Source of the DNA: Larix kaempferi | Lineage: Eukaryota; Streptophyta; Pinopsida; Pinales; Pinaceae | Assembly: GCA_027924585.1 (NCBI GenBank) | Contig: BSBM01000753.1 | Span: forward strand, 22,216,501 to 22,280,500 | DNA: 64,000 nucleotides | Reading direction: 5' to 3' | Part shown: positions 47,471 to 58,669 of the stretch, one piece after another | Numbering within the stretch: the stretch's first letter is position 1 | How the letters are laid out: every line of letters starts with the position of its first letter | Position numbers and translations under genes: made by a program | The notes under the pieces: model-generated | Told to the model about the DNA's origin: nothing | Seen by the model: only the letters and a program-made list of their open reading frames with translations | The model's database searches: none

Positions 47471-48895
47471 ATTGTTAGGAGGTTTTGTAGGTGGTATGCC
47501 CCCTCCCTAGTGTTGATTATTCCCTCTATTCATACATTTTCATTGGTTGGGATGCCCTTGTTGGTTATTGGGGGATGGTTTGGTTTCGGGTTGGTTTTTT
47601 TATGCATAAACCTACCCCTGTGGGAAAGGTGTAGCTTGAGGAGGATCTTGTGTGGGAGCTACTTGTGGTGTAACATGAGGGGGATAATAGGTGTTGGTGG
47701 GCCGTGGTGGTGAGTATCCTTGAGGATTACTTACATATGCAAGTCCTTGATAGGAATTTCCATGGACATGTGAGGTAGGGGCCAGAGGCACATAAGCGGG
47801 TGTCACTCGAGAATGGGATAATGGGCATGACAGATTAGGGCCACAACCTGGTGTGGGAAATATGCTCATCGATGGTTGCACAATACTAGGGGTGTTGATG
47901 TATGCAGGAGTCGTTGTGTAGGATAAAGGAACATATGTTCTAATGATGGATGCAACAGTTCCAATAACACCGTATATAGCATGAGATGCCCCTGGTGGAT
48001 CCTTCCAAGAGGAGTCTCCATGAGGGGCATTAGGTATAATGGTGTACAGGTAGCCTTATTGTGCATATATTAGGTTAAATTGATAAGCTTTGAGGATAGC
48101 TTCTTCCTTGGTTTGAGGGAATTCAAAGGCCATGTCCTTGGAAATGGCCAGGATTAGGGATTTCAAGAGCTAGTACAAAAAGATCTGATTGTCGAGTTTG
48201 ATCTTACAGAAACTTATCCACCTACGCCACTCGTGAATGTGGGTAGTGGAATTATGTCTGCAAGAAAGAAGGATTTATACTCCAACATCATAGCGGAAAG
48301 GAAATTGGAATAATTAGAGTAACATGGAGGCTAAGGACACAAAGGTGAGATGTGTCCCATGGGGTTGGTCGATGTACCACTTAATTGCAGCACCAGTAAA
48401 GGTTCCCTGTAACAAATGTAGTCTAATGGAAGCATCCACTATGGAGTTGGAGGAACCATAAATGGAAGGACATGATGTTGTTTTGGGGGTCTTCTCCATC
48501 CTTCCCTTAAAACTTGGGGATGTATGAGGGTAGTTTGGTAGGAAAGGGGGGCAATCTAGATCATGTCTAATAGGATCATTGGTCATTCTAGCTAAATCAG
48601 GTAGGTTAGGACTAGCCATGAATGGAAAAATAGCAGTAGGATATGACATGATAGGGCCAACGATTGTGTTGTATGTGGATGCCATCGTGGATCCACCAAC
48701 TATGGTGTTCATTACTAGGATTGTGGGGATATTACCCCCTATACTCATAATTACAATAGAATTGGGAATGGTGGCTCCAGTGGAACTAATGACTGTGTTG
48801 GTTATGGAAACAAATATTGGGTCGCCGCCACTTCCACCACCAACAATGTCCCCAACGAAATGAGTTTGGATATTTCCTACCATCCGGCTGGGCAT
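47410..48895 (-). pseudogene. TE-G gag
   Basis: The frame at 48895-48314 (193 codons) contains NLPDLARMTNDPIRHD and a gag core (DASIRLHLLQGTFTGAAIKW, YIDQPHGTHLTFVSLASMLL). The homology continues in other frames to about 48070 (HIHEWRRW-like, FNLIYAQ). A Pro/Tyr/Ser-rich tail follows at 47881-47612 (NPQGYSPPRPTNTYYPPHV). This is the usual layout of a gypsy gag: a capsid-like core followed by a low-complexity tail. Its N-terminus may have been lost with the DNA removed when TE-H was truncated at about 49097. Confidence 0.7.
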
Positions 48896-49096
48896 AGATG
48901 AGTGTGTGGATGAATCTAACTGAGGGGAGTCAAAATCAAACTCAAATGTCTTAGAAAATGGTTCCTGAGGCTGTGATGTGTGTCAAACAAGGGTCCCATG
49001 TGTATGGTATAAGAAACCATTGTCGAAACTATCCTTGGAGTCTACCAGAGTACCTCATAGGAGCTATAGCGACGGTATCATGAACGCTAAATGAGT
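48896..49096. other. Junction between TE-G gag and truncated TE-H
   Basis: TE-G DNA runs to about 49096 and then changes abruptly into the TE-H RNase H region. No TSD or LTR end marks this side of TE-H, so it is a deletion or truncation breakpoint. Confidence 0.6.
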
Positions 49097-52000
49097 ACAT
49101 CACAAGCAAATTTGTCTTTGGCATATTCAACTAGTAGCATGTTTTTCCAATCCTTGGCAATATCCATGAGAGAAAAGGAAGGCCTTCTTGACAAAGTTTC
49201 TGCTACTATATTATTCTTTCCTTTGACATATTCAATATCAAAACCATAAGCTTGAATATTGCTAACCCACTTTTGTTTCCTTTCATTTAGATCTTTTTGG
49301 GTGAGAAAGTGTCTTAGACTATTATGGTCAGTTTTCACCACAAACTTGCTGCCCACCAAGTATTGTCTGAATTTGGCCAATGCATGCATAATGGCCAGCA
49401 TTTCTTTATCATAGATGGAGTAAAGTTTTTCATGAGGCTGCAACTTTATGCTCTCAAAGGCTATGGGGTGTTGGCCTTGCTTTAGGACAGCCCCTATTCC
49501 TCCACCTGAAGCATCACATTCCACAACAAAAGGTTCGGTAAAATCAAGAAGTGCAAGTATGGGACAACTACTCATTACCTCTTTCATTTTTTGGAATGCT
49601 TTTTCAGCCTCTTCATCCCACTTGAAAGCATCCTTCTTAGTCAAATCAGTGAGTGGAGAAGTCAACTTGGAGAACCCTTTCACAAATTTTCTGTAGTAGG
49701 TGCATATGCCAATAAAGCCTCTCAATTCGGTAATATTTTTTGGTGATGGCCATTCCAAGATAGCCCTGATTTTTTCCATGTGTACCTTCACTCCTTCTTG
49801 CCCAATAATGTGCCCAAGATACAGTAGTTCTTTCATCCCAAACTCACATTTTGATAATTTAGCAAATAAGGACTCTTCTTGCAAGATTTTCAACACAATC
49901 TCTAACTGTTGCAAATGCTCTTCCCATGTTTTACTGTAAATGAGAATATCATCAAAGAAAACCAAAACAAACCTTCTTAGTTGCTTGCAAAATATCCTAT
50001 TCATACATGCTTGAAAGGTGGCTGGAGCATTAGTTAACCCAAAAGGCATGACAAGAAATTCAAAGTGGCCAAAATGACATCGAAAAGCGGTCTTTTGCAC
50101 ATCTTCATCTTTCATTCGAATTTGGTGATACCCTGATCTAAGGTCAATTTTTGAGAAGTATTTGGCCCCATGTAGCTCATCCATGAGCTCATCAATCCTA
50201 GGAATAGGATACCTATTCTTGATAGTCTTTTTGTTCAAGGCTCTAAAATCTATGCACATTCTCAATGTTCCATCTTTTTTCTTCACTAGCACTACTGAAG
50301 AAGCATAAGGGCTAGAGCTTGGTCTAATGAGTCCCAACTCTAGGATTTCTTGGATAGCTTTTTCAATCTCATCTCTAAACCTTTTAGGATGTCTATAAGG
50401 TGGTATCTGAATGGGTGAAGTACCCTCCTCCAAAACAATACTGTGCTCAACCCCCCTATCTGGTGGCCTACCATGTGGAAGGTCTCTAAAAACCTTTTCA
50501 TATTTTTGCAAAAGTCTCTCTATCTCCTTTGGGTGTTTGACAATATTTATAGTTGGCTTGGGAGATGTAATATGACATTCAGCAGCCCATTCTATATCCC
50601 CATGCCTCAATATAGATCTCATGCTATTGCAAGTCACTACTTGATTTGGATAAGTGTGTTGCCCTCTCACAACTCTTTGTACTCCTTTTGAATCTTGGAA
50701 TTTCATTTCGGGAATTTGATAATTTACTGTATGCTCTCCTATTGAATACAACCATTGCACTTCCAAAACCACATTAGTATCAGCAACATCAACCACATAA
50801 AAACTATCAACAAAAGTATAGTTACCTACGGTGACTTGCAGCTTTGGAACCCATGTTTTGCATTGCATTGTGTTGTGACCGGGAATGACAATTGTGAAGC
50901 CATCAAATGGTTCAATAGGTATATTTCTTTTCTCTACCATCTCTGCATCAATGAAGTTATGAGTGGCTCCTGCATCTACCAAAACTGAAGTTCTTTGTCC
51001 TTGTACCACACCTTTGCATCGGATAGTATGATAGCGAGGTACTGCTGAAAGCACTGCCATTCTTGCTTTGTCCGGTGAAGGCTGATTTTCTTCTTGTCTT
51101 TCCTCTTCTACTGCTGTCTCATATGCCTCTTCTTGATCTGAAATATGTCCATCTTCATCCATGCCCCCATCATACCCCTCATTATAAAAAAATACTTCTA
51201 TGTATTGAGCCTTTCCTTTGGTACATTTGTGCCCCGGTGTCCATGGTTGGAAGCATGTGAAGCATAGTTTCTTTTTTCTAAGTTCATCCCTGTTTAGTCC
51301 CTCTTTTTTATTCCTCTCAAATGACTCTCTTTGCCAAGGTTTCTTATCATATCCATCCCTTTGCCAAGGTTTCTTTTCAAATTTATAGCTAGGATTAGGA
51401 GGAAATCTCGTTCTAGGAAGCACATTTTGGAGATCCCTAGTCAAGCTCATTGCATCTTTTAATGTAGTTGGCTTGTGGGCTTTGACCAAACCTCTTAAGG
51501 GTTCATCCAAACCTTCAGTGAATAGCAATACTAATCTTCCCATAGATACATCAGCCACCTTGACTGATAATTTTTGAAATTCCAACATATATTCGGTAGG
51601 GGACCCAATTTGCTTCAATTGAGCTAGTTCTTTGAAAGGCAATTCTGGATCTTTTTGTTCAAATCTTTCTAGTACCCTGTCAACAAATTCTCCATATGTG
51701 TTAACCTGATTATGACCCAAGGTTTTCAGCCCATGAAACCACCATTCATTGTCATCTCCTTCCAAATGCAAAATGGCCATTTTTAATGCATCCTCTTCCA
51801 ATATAGGATTCAGCTGAAAATATACATCCAATTTTTGCACCCAAGTGTTAGCAGAATTTTGAGAAGAACCATCAAAAGTAGGAAGTGACATTTTTCCAAT
51901 AGCACTATTCAATTCTTTGTTTTGGAATGGACTCCTATTGTCTCCCTTCATTTTAATCATTTGCATAGCATCAATGTAGTCATTGAGTGGTACACCTCTT

Positions 52001-52371
52001 TTACACTCTTCATTCAAATCATTCCAATCATTTACTAGTTTCTTGTAATCCAATTCAAAATTGGGCTCTTCTTTGGGTGTGAGAAATTTAGGTGCAGTAT
52101 GCCTTTGTGTGCTTTGAAATTCATCAGGTCTATTATGAGGTCCTGTACTTGAGAAAATATGCTCATTTCCTTTCATCTTTTCCCCTGAGTGTGAACCATT
52201 ATTATCTCCTATCATCCCTTTGCCTGAAAGTTGGCTACCCAACAATTCGAAACCTTTCATCATTTGTTTATTCATATCTAGCATAACCATGGTAAGTCCT
52301 TCAAAATATGGCTTTAAGGCTTCAATAAATTCCTCCTTATGTCTTAATTTTTCCTCCTCCTCTCTACCCAT
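49087..52371 (-). CDS. TE-H gag-pol polyprotein, truncated after RNase H
   Basis: A single open frame of 1094 codons starts at the ATG about 130 bases from the primer-binding site. Domains in order: gag core about residues 165-315 ([19 protein letters not shown]), zinc-knuckle-like [14 protein letters not shown] about 372, aspartic protease [11 protein letters not shown] about 463, RT about 655-830 with active site [10 protein letters not shown], and RNase H about 925-1050 ([37 protein letters not shown]). Key aspartates are kept. The C-terminus reads DKFACDVLI and then stops in foreign DNA, so integrase is missing. The fused frame and the CxxC...GHKC knuckle suggest a chromovirus, but the defining chromodomain end is lost. 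Confidence 0.93.
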   Translation of the reverse strand: MGREEEEKLRHKEEFIEALKPYFEGLTMVMLDMNKQMMKGFELLGSQLSGKGMIGDNNGSHSGEKMKGNEHIFSSTGPHNRPDEFQSTQRHTAPKFLTPKEEPNFELDYKKLVNDWNDLNEECKRGVPLNDYIDAMQMIKMKGDNRSPFQNKELNSAIGKMSLPTFDGSSQNSANTWVQKLDVYFQLNPILEEDALKMAILHLEGDDNEWWFHGLKTLGHNQVNTYGEFVDRVLERFEQKDPELPFKELAQLKQIGSPTEYMLEFQKLSVKVADVSMGRLVLLFTEGLDEPLRGLVKAHKPTTLKDAMSLTRDLQNVLPRTRFPPNPSYKFEKKPWQRDGYDKKPWQRESFERNKKEGLNRDELRKKKLCFTCFQPWTPGHKCTKGKAQYIEVFFYNEGYDGGMDEDGHISDQEEAYETAVEEERQEENQPSPDKARMAVLSAVPRYHTIRCKGVVQGQRTSVLVDAGATHNFIDAEMVEKRNIPIEPFDGFTIVIPGHNTMQCKTWVPKLQVTVGNYTFVDSFYVVDVADTNVVLEVQWLYSIGEHTVNYQIPEMKFQDSKGVQRVVRGQHTYPNQVVTCNSMRSILRHGDIEWAAECHITSPKPTINIVKHPKEIERLLQKYEKVFRDLPHGRPPDRGVEHSIVLEEGTSPIQIPPYRHPKRFRDEIEKAIQEILELGLIRPSSSPYASSVVLVKKKDGTLRMCIDFRALNKKTIKNRYPIPRIDELMDELHGAKYFSKIDLRSGYHQIRMKDEDVQKTAFRCHFGHFEFLVMPFGLTNAPATFQACMNRIFCKQLRRFVLVFFDDILIYSKTWEEHLQQLEIVLKILQEESLFAKLSKCEFGMKELLYLGHIIGQEGVKVHMEKIRAILEWPSPKNITELRGFIGICTYYRKFVKGFSKLTSPLTDLTKKDAFKWDEEAEKAFQKMKEVMSSCPILALLDFTEPFVVECDASGGGIGAVLKQGQHPIAFESIKLQPHEKLYSIYDKEMLAIMHALAKFRQYLVGSKFVVKTDHNSLRHFLTQKDLNERKQKWVSNIQAYGFDIEYVKGKNNIVAETLSRRPSFSLMDIAKDWKNMLLVEYAKDKFACDVLI

Positions 52372-52498
52372 TGTTTTAGAAAAAAACTATTTTTCTGCTA
52401 CTATTTCTTCTTCAACCAAAACTTCTTCAACTACTGATTCAAAGGGTGGTGTTTTATTTGTTTGGCTTCTTTTTAATACCATCAGGTGCCAAGACCAT

Positions 52499-52510
52499 GC
52501 TCTGATACCA
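52499..52510 (-). other. Primer-binding site of TE-H (initiator tRNA-Met)
   Basis: The minus strand reads TGGTATCAGAGC, a perfect match to the common plant site, two bases from the LTR end. Confidence 0.93.
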
Positions 52511-52512
52511 CT

Positions 52513-54264
52513 TGTAATATCCCTTTTCCAAATTTTATTAAAATGCCCAATTTTCCACTTTTTTCCCAATTTCGACCTTTGACTAGTTTTACTGTTTTGA
52601 CCTCCAAATCAACCCAAATGCTCCCAACTATTATGTAGGAGTGTATGAAAGGTGTTTAGACTTGAATATAAGGTTCATGGATGTTTTATGGCCCTCCAAA
52701 TACTGCTGCAAACTTGATTTGTATTCTGATCAATATATGTAATTTTGACTAGTAATTTGTGCATCAAATCCCCCTCGGGTAACACTGTAAATGGCCTTCC
52801 AAATGCCTCCAAACTCCCACAAATTTATGAACAGAGGTATATAATGTGTTAATTATGTTATTAAGGTCTTATATGCACCATTAATTGATTTTTAATACTG
52901 TTCTAACTCTCTCACATTCAACAGCAAAAACCCCCAATTCGACCCTTGGGGAAATGGCACTATTTCACCTCCCAATACAACTAAACTGAGTAAAAATGCT
53001 TCAAATGCTCAAGTAAAGTACATTAAACTTGTAGAAGACATCCATGGCAGTATATTTATCACAAATATATCAGAGAATCATCCATCCATTCGAAATAATC
53101 AACATTATAGTGTCATACATCAATGCATTGGGGAAATGGACATTGTTTGCTCATTAATCAATAGTTTTGCATACAACCAGTGGGTATTTCAACCTGAGAC
53201 TTTCTGAATATGAGTAACAGAGGATATGAAGCTATTACAATCATAAATATATAATGAGAAGCTCTCTCAAGAAGCACAGTGCTCACCAAAAACGCCCTCC
53301 CTCAAGGAGCACGAATATGCTTTCAAAACTGGAAACGGTGGAGAGAAAGTGCTGCACTAAACCAAACCATGAAACTTATTGTAGCTTCTACCTGCAAATA
53401 CAAACTCCATTAAAGCACCATGAAAGACCTGAGTGGCATCTCCAAACACCAACTTGGATGGGAATCTTTCACCCTCGAAATTGGCTAAGGCAAGAAACTA
53501 GTCATCCACTAGCTCTCTCTTCACAAATGCAATTTTTCTCAAATCCTCAAAAGCCATTCTCATACTTGATTTCTACATTTTATAACCAACATTATCCTTC
53601 AAGGGGTAGAAATCCTCTCAATAGATTCAATAATTTTCCATTTAGAAAATATTCCTCATTTGCCACTTGTCTCCTAGTTCCAACCTTCCATCTTCTCCCA
53701 AATTCGAATTTGGGTCTCTTTAGATTCCTCCAACTCCATGAGCGCCTTCGTGAGCCTATTTTTGGGGCTGACATGTCATAATGGTCAGGTGTAAGAAGTC
53801 AGGTCTGAATTTTGTCATAAAATGTCATAGATGCTTCATTATTGTTGTCATAAAACTAGGGAATCTAGCCCATGTGTCCACTAGTCTCCAATTTGACTCT
53901 TCCTCTCCCATGGAAGTTACTATTCCTTCCCATTTCGACCTAATATGCTCAATGCCATGTGTTATGACTTACAAACTCACCCAAGAGTGTTCACCTTCCC
54001 ATGAATTCGAATTGGCAAGAGAGAGCTGCCATGTGTCATTGAAAAATCAAGCTAGTGTGGGTCCCACCACCTCCATATGTCTCCAAAACCACTTGCCACC
54101 TAGAATTTCTCTTGAATTTATTTATTCATCATATTTATTAAATGCTTGAACCCTTCTAATGTCTAAATATCATTTATTAGTTTCCTTATTACCATCCAAC
54201 CTAGGAAACTAGTAGGATTGATGGGATTGTCTTACTATGCACTTATTTGAATGGGGACATTACA
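52513..54264 (-). repeat. 5' LTR of TE-H
   Basis: 1752 bp with inverted terminal bases TGTAATATCCC and GGGGACATTACA. A minus-strand TATATA box near 53247-53253 would start transcription about 1 kb inside the LTR. Plus-strand ORFs at 53254-54149 lie in this LTR and are not called as genes. Confidence 0.85.
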
Positions 54265-56782
54265 AAAAACTAATACAAGCATGTGCTACAGTAGGTAAGA
54301 AACAACAAAATGGCCAGAAATCCAACAAGAAACACTCCTATAAAAATAAAATGACCCGCTAACATATCAGATAAAGGAGCAAGAAATGACCTAACTAAAA
54401 GATGGAATCCCTCACAAATCGTTTCCTTTGCAGGGTAATGGAATTCACAGTCAGACAAAATGAAATGGAAGACTAATATGTCTCCAGAATATCCCTCTAC
54501 CAAAAGGGATCCCGGGTAAAATATGTGAAAATCCTCATAGAAAATCTAAGAGCTAATGTATACCTCACAATGAAAGAATTTAGGAATAAGATTAAGAGTG
54601 GTCAATGCAGTAAAATGAGAAACAGAATAATAATACAGTAGAACTCGGATAGAAGCAAAATAACTTCACGCACACTAATTCATTAATCACAATATGGACA
54701 AATAAGTAATACAATGCATGAGGATTCGAATGCCAAGGTGGCAATTCGAATTAGCCTTCATGTAGTGATCAAAAGATCATTGGAGTGTCATAAAAGCACA
54801 ACTAGAAGTCTATCTCATCATCGATGGAGTCATCAATGCACAAGTAACTGTCAACCATCAGTCAAACTGAGTCTAACTAAGTGTGGTAGGTGTAACTGGT
54901 ACATGGAGACACTAACTGAATGAAGGAGGCTCAGTGGAGGGCGCATGAGGAGCTAACTAAAGTTAGAATGAGCAGTCTAGTCTCACTGGAGGTCCATCGG
55001 AGTGATATAGTCAGTTGAGAGTCAGTCTAGCCTTAAATCAAGGAAAGAACTGATGATAACTTAATTAATTGAAGTGCAACTGAGTGGTAGATGAGAGAGG
55101 ACGAGTGGCTTCCTAAAATCAAGGAAGAAGGGCGCACTAAGCTCTAGGAGGGATAAAAATTCTCTGTGAGAAGCTCTCGGGGTTATCTAGTTGAGGGCTA
55201 GGTCCTGGGACTAATGACTAGGATGCATGCATGCAGAAATGCATGCATGACTGAAAATGCAAATAATGAAGATGTTGGTTGGACTAGGATGGAGTATAGT
55301 AATATCCTAACAAAATATTCCTAAAAGAAAGGCTCCTAGGGTACCTCGTACAGGACACATTGAGAAAGGTTTCCTATAGCTTCAATCTAAACATAATGAT
55401 CTGGATTATCTTCAGTATTGAGTGGAGTGCAAAATTCCACCCATCCATTCAGTTCTAGTCTTTCCACTTTCCCTCGTCAGACAAGAGGCCCCCTCATAAA
55501 TCGGCCTCAACCATGCCCACAAATACTAGAGGATTTTGGTGCCCTAAAAGACAACAACTATGTCTCAAATGTAAATGACAAAGGGGGATTATTTGTATGC
55601 CTATCCCCAGTGTCCTACCCAACTACAAGATTCTTTTTTATCCTCAAGTGAGGCTAATGTTTGTTGAGTTAAGGATAATTTTTTAGGCTAAGCTTGGGGT
55701 CATGAACCAAGCGTTTGATTTTAAGGTGTGATATGTGTGCACATGTGGTGTGTACTCAAATATAGACTAAAGAAAAATGCTAAACTAAAATGATACACAA
55801 AGCTGAAATAAAGAATTTTTCTTTAAGCAACCTTTTCAACAAAGCATTTAATTTTCAGTAAAATAAAGAAATGATTTTTTAACACACAATATTCTCGAGA
55901 CAGGGAAAATGCACTCCTAATCAGATCTAAACATGCAGCTACCACTCAAAAAAAAAAAAATCCTTCACTACAAGGCTTTCTCAAAGGTAAATCTAAATAA
56001 GACTACATCAAACAGATAACAACAAATAGATAATAAAAGGAAACTGTAAACAAGCAGGGGTTGAAAAATCAAAGTAGTCTGTGAAGAGAAAAGGGATAAC
56101 AGAGTGTTTAGGGAGTTAGAGATAGTTCAAAAAAGATAAAACAGTCACAGGTCACTCTTATCGAGGGGACAAAGGTGACCTGGGTCGCACATATATGGAA
56201 AACATGCGTGGTCGGAATAGAAAAGACTTGAAATGAACTAGGTCATGCTTATTGGGGACTTAGAAGCAATCTGACCACTCAGAATAGGAACATTGGGACT
56301 AGGTCACTCTTACTAAGAAAATAAGGGCGAACTAGTTTGGGTAAGTTAAGTCGCACTTATCGAGATATTTGGTGCGATCTGGTCTCATAGAACCAAGAAA
56401 AAAGGGTGACTGGTTTGCTCTTACCGGGAAAATAGGTGCAACCCAAACTTGAATGGGAAGGTCACCTATATCGGTAGGTAGGTTTGGACTGGCCTAATAT
56501 CACAAAACCAAGAAAAAATGGTGACTCAGTTGCTCTTATTGGCTAGATAGGTGCGGGCTTGGCTAGAATATGTTTAAAAAAAAATGACAGGACCAACAAT
56601 GGTTGGAATAGGAGGTCTAGTATGGTTTCCTCTTCCAGAATTGACAGGAAGTGTCAGATGGCCCTGAAAGAAAGCTAAATTGAACAATCTAAACTGAAAA
56701 AACAAAATAGAAAGAACTTGGAAAGGGTGGCATAACCAAACCATAGATCGATGGATATAGACATGGTAGGAATCACCAAAAC
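54265..56782 (-). other. TE-G 5' leader
   Basis: About 2.5 kb between TE-H and the TE-G 5' LTR. No supported ORF. It contains the hairpin-type repeat array at 56143-56565. The bases next to the LTR (minus strand TGGTGATTCC) may be the primer-binding site, but I cannot match a tRNA. Confidence 0.5.
56143..56565. repeat. Array of about eight degenerate hairpin-forming units in the TE-G leader
   Basis: Units of about 50-60 bases have the form GGTCGCACTTATC...GTGCGACC. The two best preserve perfect arms: GGTCAC/GTGACC at 56149-56179 and TCGCAC/GTGCGA near 56351-56375. Others are decayed. One related unit lies near 45072-45150 within the same element. Confidence 0.65.
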
Positions 56783-57647
56783 TGTTGCTGGTGTTTTCAC
56801 ATCAGCATGTGCCAAAAGGAACCTACTAAGACTTAGGTAAATCTTAGTAGTAGCTCGAATGGTAAATGCAAATAAAACTAAATAATAGAAATTACTGAAG
56901 TAAAAACTAGATTTTCTCTGTGCATGCAAAGGAAATAAAATAAGCAAACACGACAACCATTCTTCAATCAAAACATTCAACAAACATTTTTTATGAATCA
57001 AAGAATTATTTCTCTTGTATTATGTAAAAAATGGTTTTTACAATTAAGAATTACCTCGGGAAAATAGTCGCAGATGGTCCCTTTCAACCTTTCAAAAGAG
57101 GATGCTCCTAGTCTTCGAGTGCTCTGGTGATCTCCAATGACCATTCACAAGGTGCCAATCTTAAATGTAGGTGAAACTCAAATGCAAAGGGATGATTCAG
57201 GGTTTTGGTAAAAATTTTGGCATATTAATGGCGTATGGAAAATATGGAGATAATTTTGTTTGAAAGGGACCTTTACACTTATTATATAGGAAAAATGGAT
57301 TATGAACTACTGGCCCATGCTATTATGTTACTAGTGGTATTTATATATGGTATTTGCACTTGATTTAGGGTTTTCCCTCTTATTTTGAGTTTGAAAAATC
57401 CCCCCACCTTTTTAGGTATTTTTCTCTTTTTTGGATATTTTTCCCTTTTTTTTACCTTTTTGGGGGACTTTCTTTTGTTTTCCTCTTTTGTGGAAATGGG
57501 GAAAATATCCAAATATGTAATTGTAAGCCAATTCGGTTTCCAAGTTTAGGATATTGGGTGTGTGAAGGTTGAAATTGCGAAAAAGGAAAGTGGACATAAT
57601 GGCATGGCTAGGTGATGAGTCAAGTGATCAATTTTTTGGTGTTAACA
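56783..57647 (-). repeat. 5' LTR of TE-G
   Basis: 865 bp, TGTTGCTGG to GTTAACA. Partner of 40432-41293. Confidence 0.9.
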
Positions 57648-58209
57648 TTTTGCATGCAAGACACTTTACACAACCACACAAAAACAAAAAATAAAATTTC
57701 GAAACTAAAATTTCTCAAATTTGGGGTTAGTCCTCGATTAGTTTTCCTAGAAAACGTAAGCTTTCTCACTGTTTTTGGTTTACCAAGTTCACACAAGTTG
57801 CATGGAAAATATTATACACAGTCACAAAAACCCTTTCTTCTCTATTTCTGATTTGTTGAGTTCACACAGAGTGCACGGAAAATATTATGCACATACCAAA
57901 AAGGTAACAAACTTGAAATAAAACAAAAACTAGGCTAAAATGTGAAAGAATATGGGAAATATTTAAAAAAAACAATAATTATAAACAATATAGCTCTCGA
58001 TTTGGTAAAATGGTCATATCTTGGGAAAAGAGAAACCTTTTTCACTGAAACGAAATAGTATTTCCAATGGAAAGAAGTGCTTTGGACACAATGGAATGCC
58101 TATTTCATCCCCAAAATGCATAAAAATATAAGAAACTGGAAATCCTTTGATGCATATGGCAACACTAGTTCAAGATCTTGATCATCAATAGAAGCAGCAC
58201 TTCATAATA
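57648..58209 (-). other. TE-C 5' leader, part adjoining the primer-binding site
   Basis: About 560 bases between TE-G and the TE-C primer-binding site. AT-rich, without a supported ORF. An approximately repeated phrase (ACACAAGTTGCATGGAAAAT / ACACAGAGTGCACGGAAAAT) occurs near 57791 and 57862. Confidence 0.55.
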
Positions 58210-58221
58210 GCTCTAATACCA
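58210..58221 (-). other. Primer-binding site of TE-C
   Basis: The minus strand reads TGGTATTAGAGC and abuts the LTR TGTTTGACTAGC directly. It is one base from the initiator tRNA-Met site. Confidence 0.9.
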
Positions 58222-58669
58222 TGTTTGACTAGCACAAGATATTTCCAAAAGATAAAACACCTTGAGAAACCTCTCACACAAATATTTCATAGATCAACAC
58301 ATCAATTTTTTACGTTGTTACAACCATCGAAGAGGGAAACATTCCACAACCTCAACCAAAAAGCTTCTTGAGGAAATATATTATGCAAAGGAAAATCTTT
58401 TACATATGAGTTTCTCACAATCAATCATCAAGCAAATGACCCTCCATGTTATTTAAATAGATATCATAGACCAATCAGGTGCTAAGCCATGTATCAATAG
58501 CCGTTAAGATTGAGGTGAAGATGGATCGTCAGATCACTCTATATCCAGAACATATTCTGACCATTAGATTACATAAATACAAATGCATACTAAAGGAACA
58601 CACTTTACCTAAAGACACATTATATCAAGTTGATTTTAACTAACTCCTAAATGTATAAATATGCTAACA
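58222..58669 (-). repeat. 5' LTR of TE-C
   Basis: 448 bp, TGTTTGAC to GCTAACA. Partner of 14315-14764, with many substitutions. Confidence 0.9.

Larger units (their letters stand above)
49097..54264 (-). mobile_element. TE-H: young chromovirus-like gypsy element, 3' truncated
   Basis: The 5' LTR at 52513-54264 (TGTAAT to ATTACA) abuts a primer-binding site (52499-52510) and an intact gag-protease-RT-RNase H frame. The frame stops abruptly at about 49097, where integrase should begin. Integrase and the 3' LTR are missing, and no TSD can be tested. It lies in TE-G upstream of gag. Confidence 0.88.
40432..57647 (-). mobile_element. TE-G: non-autonomous gypsy-type element with gag, protease and an antisense ORF
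   Basis: LTRs at 40432-41293 and 56783-57647 (TGTTGCTGG to GTTAACA) match over their length. Flanks TTCTG and TTTTG match at four of five bases. The purine tract CATCAGGGGGCAATC on the minus strand next to the left LTR, and the minus-strand TATA boxes (TATATAA) in both LTRs, support minus orientation. With TE-H removed the element is about 12 kb. It keeps gag and protease relics but no RT, RNase H or integrase. It sits in the leader of TE-C. Confidence 0.85.
14315..58669 (-). mobile_element. TE-C: Ty1/copia element split by two large insertions
   Basis: LTRs at 14315-14764 and 58222-58669 match along their length and run from TGTT to AACA. The primer-binding site (58210-58221) directly abuts the right LTR and a polypurine tract (14765-14772) abuts the left LTR, so the element reads on the minus strand. 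Flanks CTTTG and CTTTA match at four of five bases. Removing TE-D and TE-G leaves about 6.1 kb, a normal copia length, and the protease-to-integrase frame reads across the TE-D insertion. All genes are badly decayed. Confidence 0.88.

Noticed and set aside
48579-48863. Plus-strand 94-codon frame
   Set aside because: It is the antisense shadow of the TE-G gag reading frame.
53254-54149. Two long plus-strand open frames (175 and 122 codons)
   Set aside because: They fall within the TE-H LTR on the strand opposite to the element and show no protein family features.
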